64,000 bases of DNA from Paenibacillus periandrae (lineage in GTDB: Bacteria > Bacillota > Bacilli > Paenibacillales > NBRC-103111): contig NZ_JAJNMU010000006.1 in assembly GCF_022458865.1 (NCBI RefSeq), positions 334,479-398,478 of the forward strand. Reading direction: 5' to 3'. The notes under the pieces are model-generated. The model saw only the letters and a list, made by a program, of their open reading frames with translations. It ran no database searches and was not told the DNA's origin. Of the stretch, positions 62,115-64,000 are shown in pieces. A program made the position numbers and the translations under genes. Position 1 is the stretch's first letter; each line of letters starts with the position of its first letter.

Positions 62115-62912
62115 TCAGCCCCCACGCTTGTATCCACCCTCGGAGTGCATAACCTGCCCGGTAATCCATTCTGCTTCATCACTTGCCAAGAAGGCGATAA
62201 GCCGTGCCACATCCACAGGTGTTCCTATCCGTCCTCTCGGAAATCGAGACAGCAGTTCAGCTTTGATAGAGTCTGACATCCAGCCGGTATCGGTTGGCCC
62301 AGGGTTGACTGCATTAACTGTGATTCCTTTATCCGCTACTTCAGCGGCCAGCGTCTTGGTTAGCACCTCTATTGCACCTTTTGTCATCGCGTAGGCTAGC
62401 TCCTGTTCCATAGCTCCAAGAGATTGTCCTGAGGTCAGGTTTATGATTCTCCCGCCTGTACCTTTGTTAAATCTGCGTGCGAACTCCACACTTAATAAGG
62501 AGGCTGTTCGCATATTCACAAAATAGTGTGCATCCAGTATCGAGGAAGTCAGCTGTTCGTAGCCATCTCGAGTCGAATATGCTGCATTATTAACAAGAAT
62601 CGACGGTTCTCCAAGCTCCTGCTCCACCGTATTCAGAACTTGGTTGAACGAGTCTGCTTCAGATAGATCAACTTCTATAAATTTGCAGCGAACTCCATAG
62701 CTCTCTACTTGCTGCTGGATTTGAAATGCTTCATTATCATGGACTCCCCAAGGCATTGTACGATCATAGCTTGGCCACGTTGTAAAAAAGATATCTATTC
62801 CCGCCTGCGCCAGTGCGTTGCAAATTGCAGCACCAATTCCTTGCAAACGTGTTGCTCCTGTAACGACAGCTATTGTATCAAGTGAATTGTTCAATCGATT
62901 CATATTGGCCAT
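62115..62912 (-). CDS. Short-chain dehydrogenase/reductase
   Basis: 265 residues. VVTGATRLQGIGAAICNALAQAGIDIFFTTWPSYD, NNAAYSTRDGYEQLTS, catalytic YAMTKGAIEVLTKTLAAEVADKGITVNAVNPGPTDTGWM (YxxxK). Similar to 3-oxoacyl-ACP reductases. ATG at 62912 preceded by GGAGG. Confidence 0.93.
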   Translation of the reverse strand: MANMNRLNNSLDTIAVVTGATRLQGIGAAICNALAQAGIDIFFTTWPSYDRTMPWGVHDNEAFQIQQQVESYGVRCKFIEVDLSEADSFNQVLNTVEQELGEPSILVNNAAYSTRDGYEQLTSSILDAHYFVNMRTASLLSVEFARRFNKGTGGRIINLTSGQSLGAMEQELAYAMTKGAIEVLTKTLAAEVADKGITVNAVNPGPTDTGWMSDSIKAELLSRFPRGRIGTPVDVARLIAFLASDEAEWITGQVMHSEGGYKRGG

Positions 62913-62963
62913 AAAAACCTCCATCCTTCACAGCCGTATTTATACCCTCTTCTATAAGCAGCC

Positions 62964-63461
62964 TCAAACTTCGTTCGACCTATTTGATTTAAAGGTTTGC
63001 AAAGGACCTTCGCCATCATCACGTCTGCCTTCTTCGTAATTATGATCTGCATACTCGGAAATAACCTTTCGCCAAAACAGCTGCGATGAAGCATTATTTT
63101 CTATTTGTCCCACCCTCCATATCCCCGGAAACATGTCAAACAAGCTGATCGCCACCTTGCTTCCTATTCCCATTCTTCTAAATTTCTTCATCACAAAAAA
63201 CTCTGCCATCGAATAGATCGTATCCCCTTCTGTATCGACTCCAAGCGCTCTCACCAAAGCGAAGCCAGCCAGCTTCCCATCAACTCGTATAAAAAAAGCA
63301 TATCTTCCGTCCTCAGTCCAGTAATGATCCAAATATGGATAATCGTAGTATCCCTGCTCGTTAACATCATCAAGCTCATACTCGCTAAAATCATATTTAT
63401 ACAGCTCCATTAGCTGTCTCAGTACTGATTTTTGTCCATAAGCCACTTTTTCTAATATCAT
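62964..63461 (-). CDS. GNAT acetyltransferase
   Basis: 165 residues. MAEFFVMKKFRRMGIGSKVAISLFDMFPGIWRVGQIENNASSQLFWRKVISEY is the acetyl-CoA and C-terminal region of a GNAT. The N-terminal half (LMELYKYDFSEYELDDVNEQGYYDYPYLDHYWTEDGRYAFFIRVDGKLAGFALV) is typical of predicted acetyltransferases of the COG5628 type. GAGGAG eight bases before ATG at 63461. Substrate unknown. Confidence 0.9.
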   Translation of the reverse strand: MILEKVAYGQKSVLRQLMELYKYDFSEYELDDVNEQGYYDYPYLDHYWTEDGRYAFFIRVDGKLAGFALVRALGVDTEGDTIYSMAEFFVMKKFRRMGIGSKVAISLFDMFPGIWRVGQIENNASSQLFWRKVISEYADHNYEEGRRDDGEGPLQTFKSNRSNEV

Positions 63462-63613
63462 GCTCATAACTCCTCGCTATCCGCTATTTCTTCCTATTAT
63501 TATCCATATTGAAAGGGTGCTTGAATATGGATTTTTTGTATGTAATTAAGAATTCCTATCCGTGTTTCTACTATTATAATAGTCTTCTTATTTCTGAGCT
63601 TGTCCAAAAAAAC

Positions 63614-63638
63614 AAAAAAAACCTTGATAGACAAGGTT
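63614..63638 (-). terminator. Terminator of the tRNA-Asp/Phe/Pro unit
   Basis: AACCTTG (63620-63626) pairs with CAAGGTT (63632-63638); on the minus strand a run of seven Ts follows (63614-63620). About 40 bp past tRNA-Pro. Confidence 0.85.
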
Positions 63639-63678
63639 TATCGGTTTTCACTATATGTAATTAGCATTAAATTTAAAA

Positions 63679-63755
63679 TGGTCGGGACGACACGATTTGA
63701 ACATGCGACCCCCTGGTCCCAAACCAGGTGCTCTACCAAGCTGAGCTACGTCCCG
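63679..63755 (-). tRNA. tRNA-Pro (TGG)
   Basis: 77-nt minus-strand cloverleaf: CGGGACG acceptor, D-arm TAGCTCAGCTTGGTAGAGC, anticodon loop TTTGGGA (TGG, proline CCA), T-loop GTTCAAATC, encoded CCA. Confidence 0.95.
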
Positions 63756-63780
63756 ACAATATATACAATTAGGAACTACA

Positions 63781-63856
<76 letters not shown>

Positions 63857-63875
63857 TTATGTATTTTCATTATAA

Positions 63876-63952
63876 TGGCGGAGCCGACGGGATTCGAACC
63901 CGCGATCTCCTGCGTGACAGGCAGGCATGTTGGGCCACTACACCACGGCTCC
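63876..63952 (-). tRNA. tRNA-Asp (GTC)
   Basis: 77-nt minus-strand cloverleaf: GGAGCCG acceptor, anticodon loop CTGTCAC (GTC), T-loop GTTCGAATC, discriminator G and CCA. The cluster probably continues past the right edge; the last 48 bases hold only an inverted TTCGAAG/CTTCGAA pair. Confidence 0.95.
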
Positions 63953-64000
63953 ACAGTGTTTTCGAAGCTTACTTATCTTCGAAATTATTAAGTTGCGGGG

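Overview
The window looks like a chromosome segment of a Paenibacillus-like endospore-forming Bacillota. Support comes from a YheC/YheD spore-coat-type ATP-grasp protein, a Lia/Psp envelope-stress operon, a CcpN-type gluconeogenesis repressor beside its usual kinase/pyrophosphorylase partner, an aa3-type quinol oxidase operon (qoxABCD), strong AGGAGG ribosome-binding sites, many TTG starts, and large two-transmembrane AraC regulators paired with sugar-binding lipoproteins. It reads as ordinary core plus niche genes. I see no phage, IS element, CRISPR array or rRNA operon; two tRNA clusters lie near the right end.

Layout. 1-8 kb: the N-terminal part of a LacI-type regulator (apparently with an ATT start), an intergenic repeat-like stretch, an OmpR/histidine kinase pair, a Fur-box-controlled siderophore uptake operon without its ATPase, and a YceI-family protein convergent with a YheD-like gene. 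8-14 kb, minus strand: membrane protein, prfC, metallophosphoesterase, zwf, a GNAT enzyme and a 29-residue membrane peptide. 14-21 kb: an orphan FliD-like protein facing an ECF sigma/DUF4179 anti-sigma operon whose third gene resembles a lone sigma region 2, then a WG-repeat/DUF3298 protein. 21-26 kb: an expanded Lia operon (LiaI-like, PspA, PspC, PspA, then LiaFSR behind an internal hairpin). 26-33 kb: CbiZ, an Eis-like acetyltransferase, a second ECF sigma/anti-sigma pair, and HelD.

33-42 kb: an MFS transporter, then a minus-strand molybdenum-cofactor block: two-component system, a fused membrane-cytochrome/sulfite-oxidase-type molybdoenzyme, a MOSC protein, MobA, MoaA and MoeA. 42-46 kb: YvbH-like PH protein, PPDK regulatory protein, CcpN and class II fructose-1,6-bisphosphatase, a compact gluconeogenesis neighbourhood, then a TauE/SafE exporter and a DUF3243 protein. 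46-53 kb: TIGR00266 protein, SDR, small membrane protein and qoxABCD. 53-60 kb: a sugar-binding lipoprotein with a membrane-bound AraC regulator but no permeases, then a cupin-AraC regulator divergent from a ThuA-Gfo/Idh/MocA operon with a cre-like site. 60-64 kb: tRNA-Arg/Leu, three GNAT enzymes, an SDR, and tRNA-Asp/Phe/Pro.

The least ordinary items are the single-polypeptide molybdoenzyme/cytochrome with its own two-component system, the orphan FliD-like protein, the sigma-region-2-like small protein in an ECF operon, the doubled PspA Lia operon, and two regulators that seem to start on non-AUG/GUG/UUG codons. All family assignments rest on reading motifs and domain order by eye; no database search was run.
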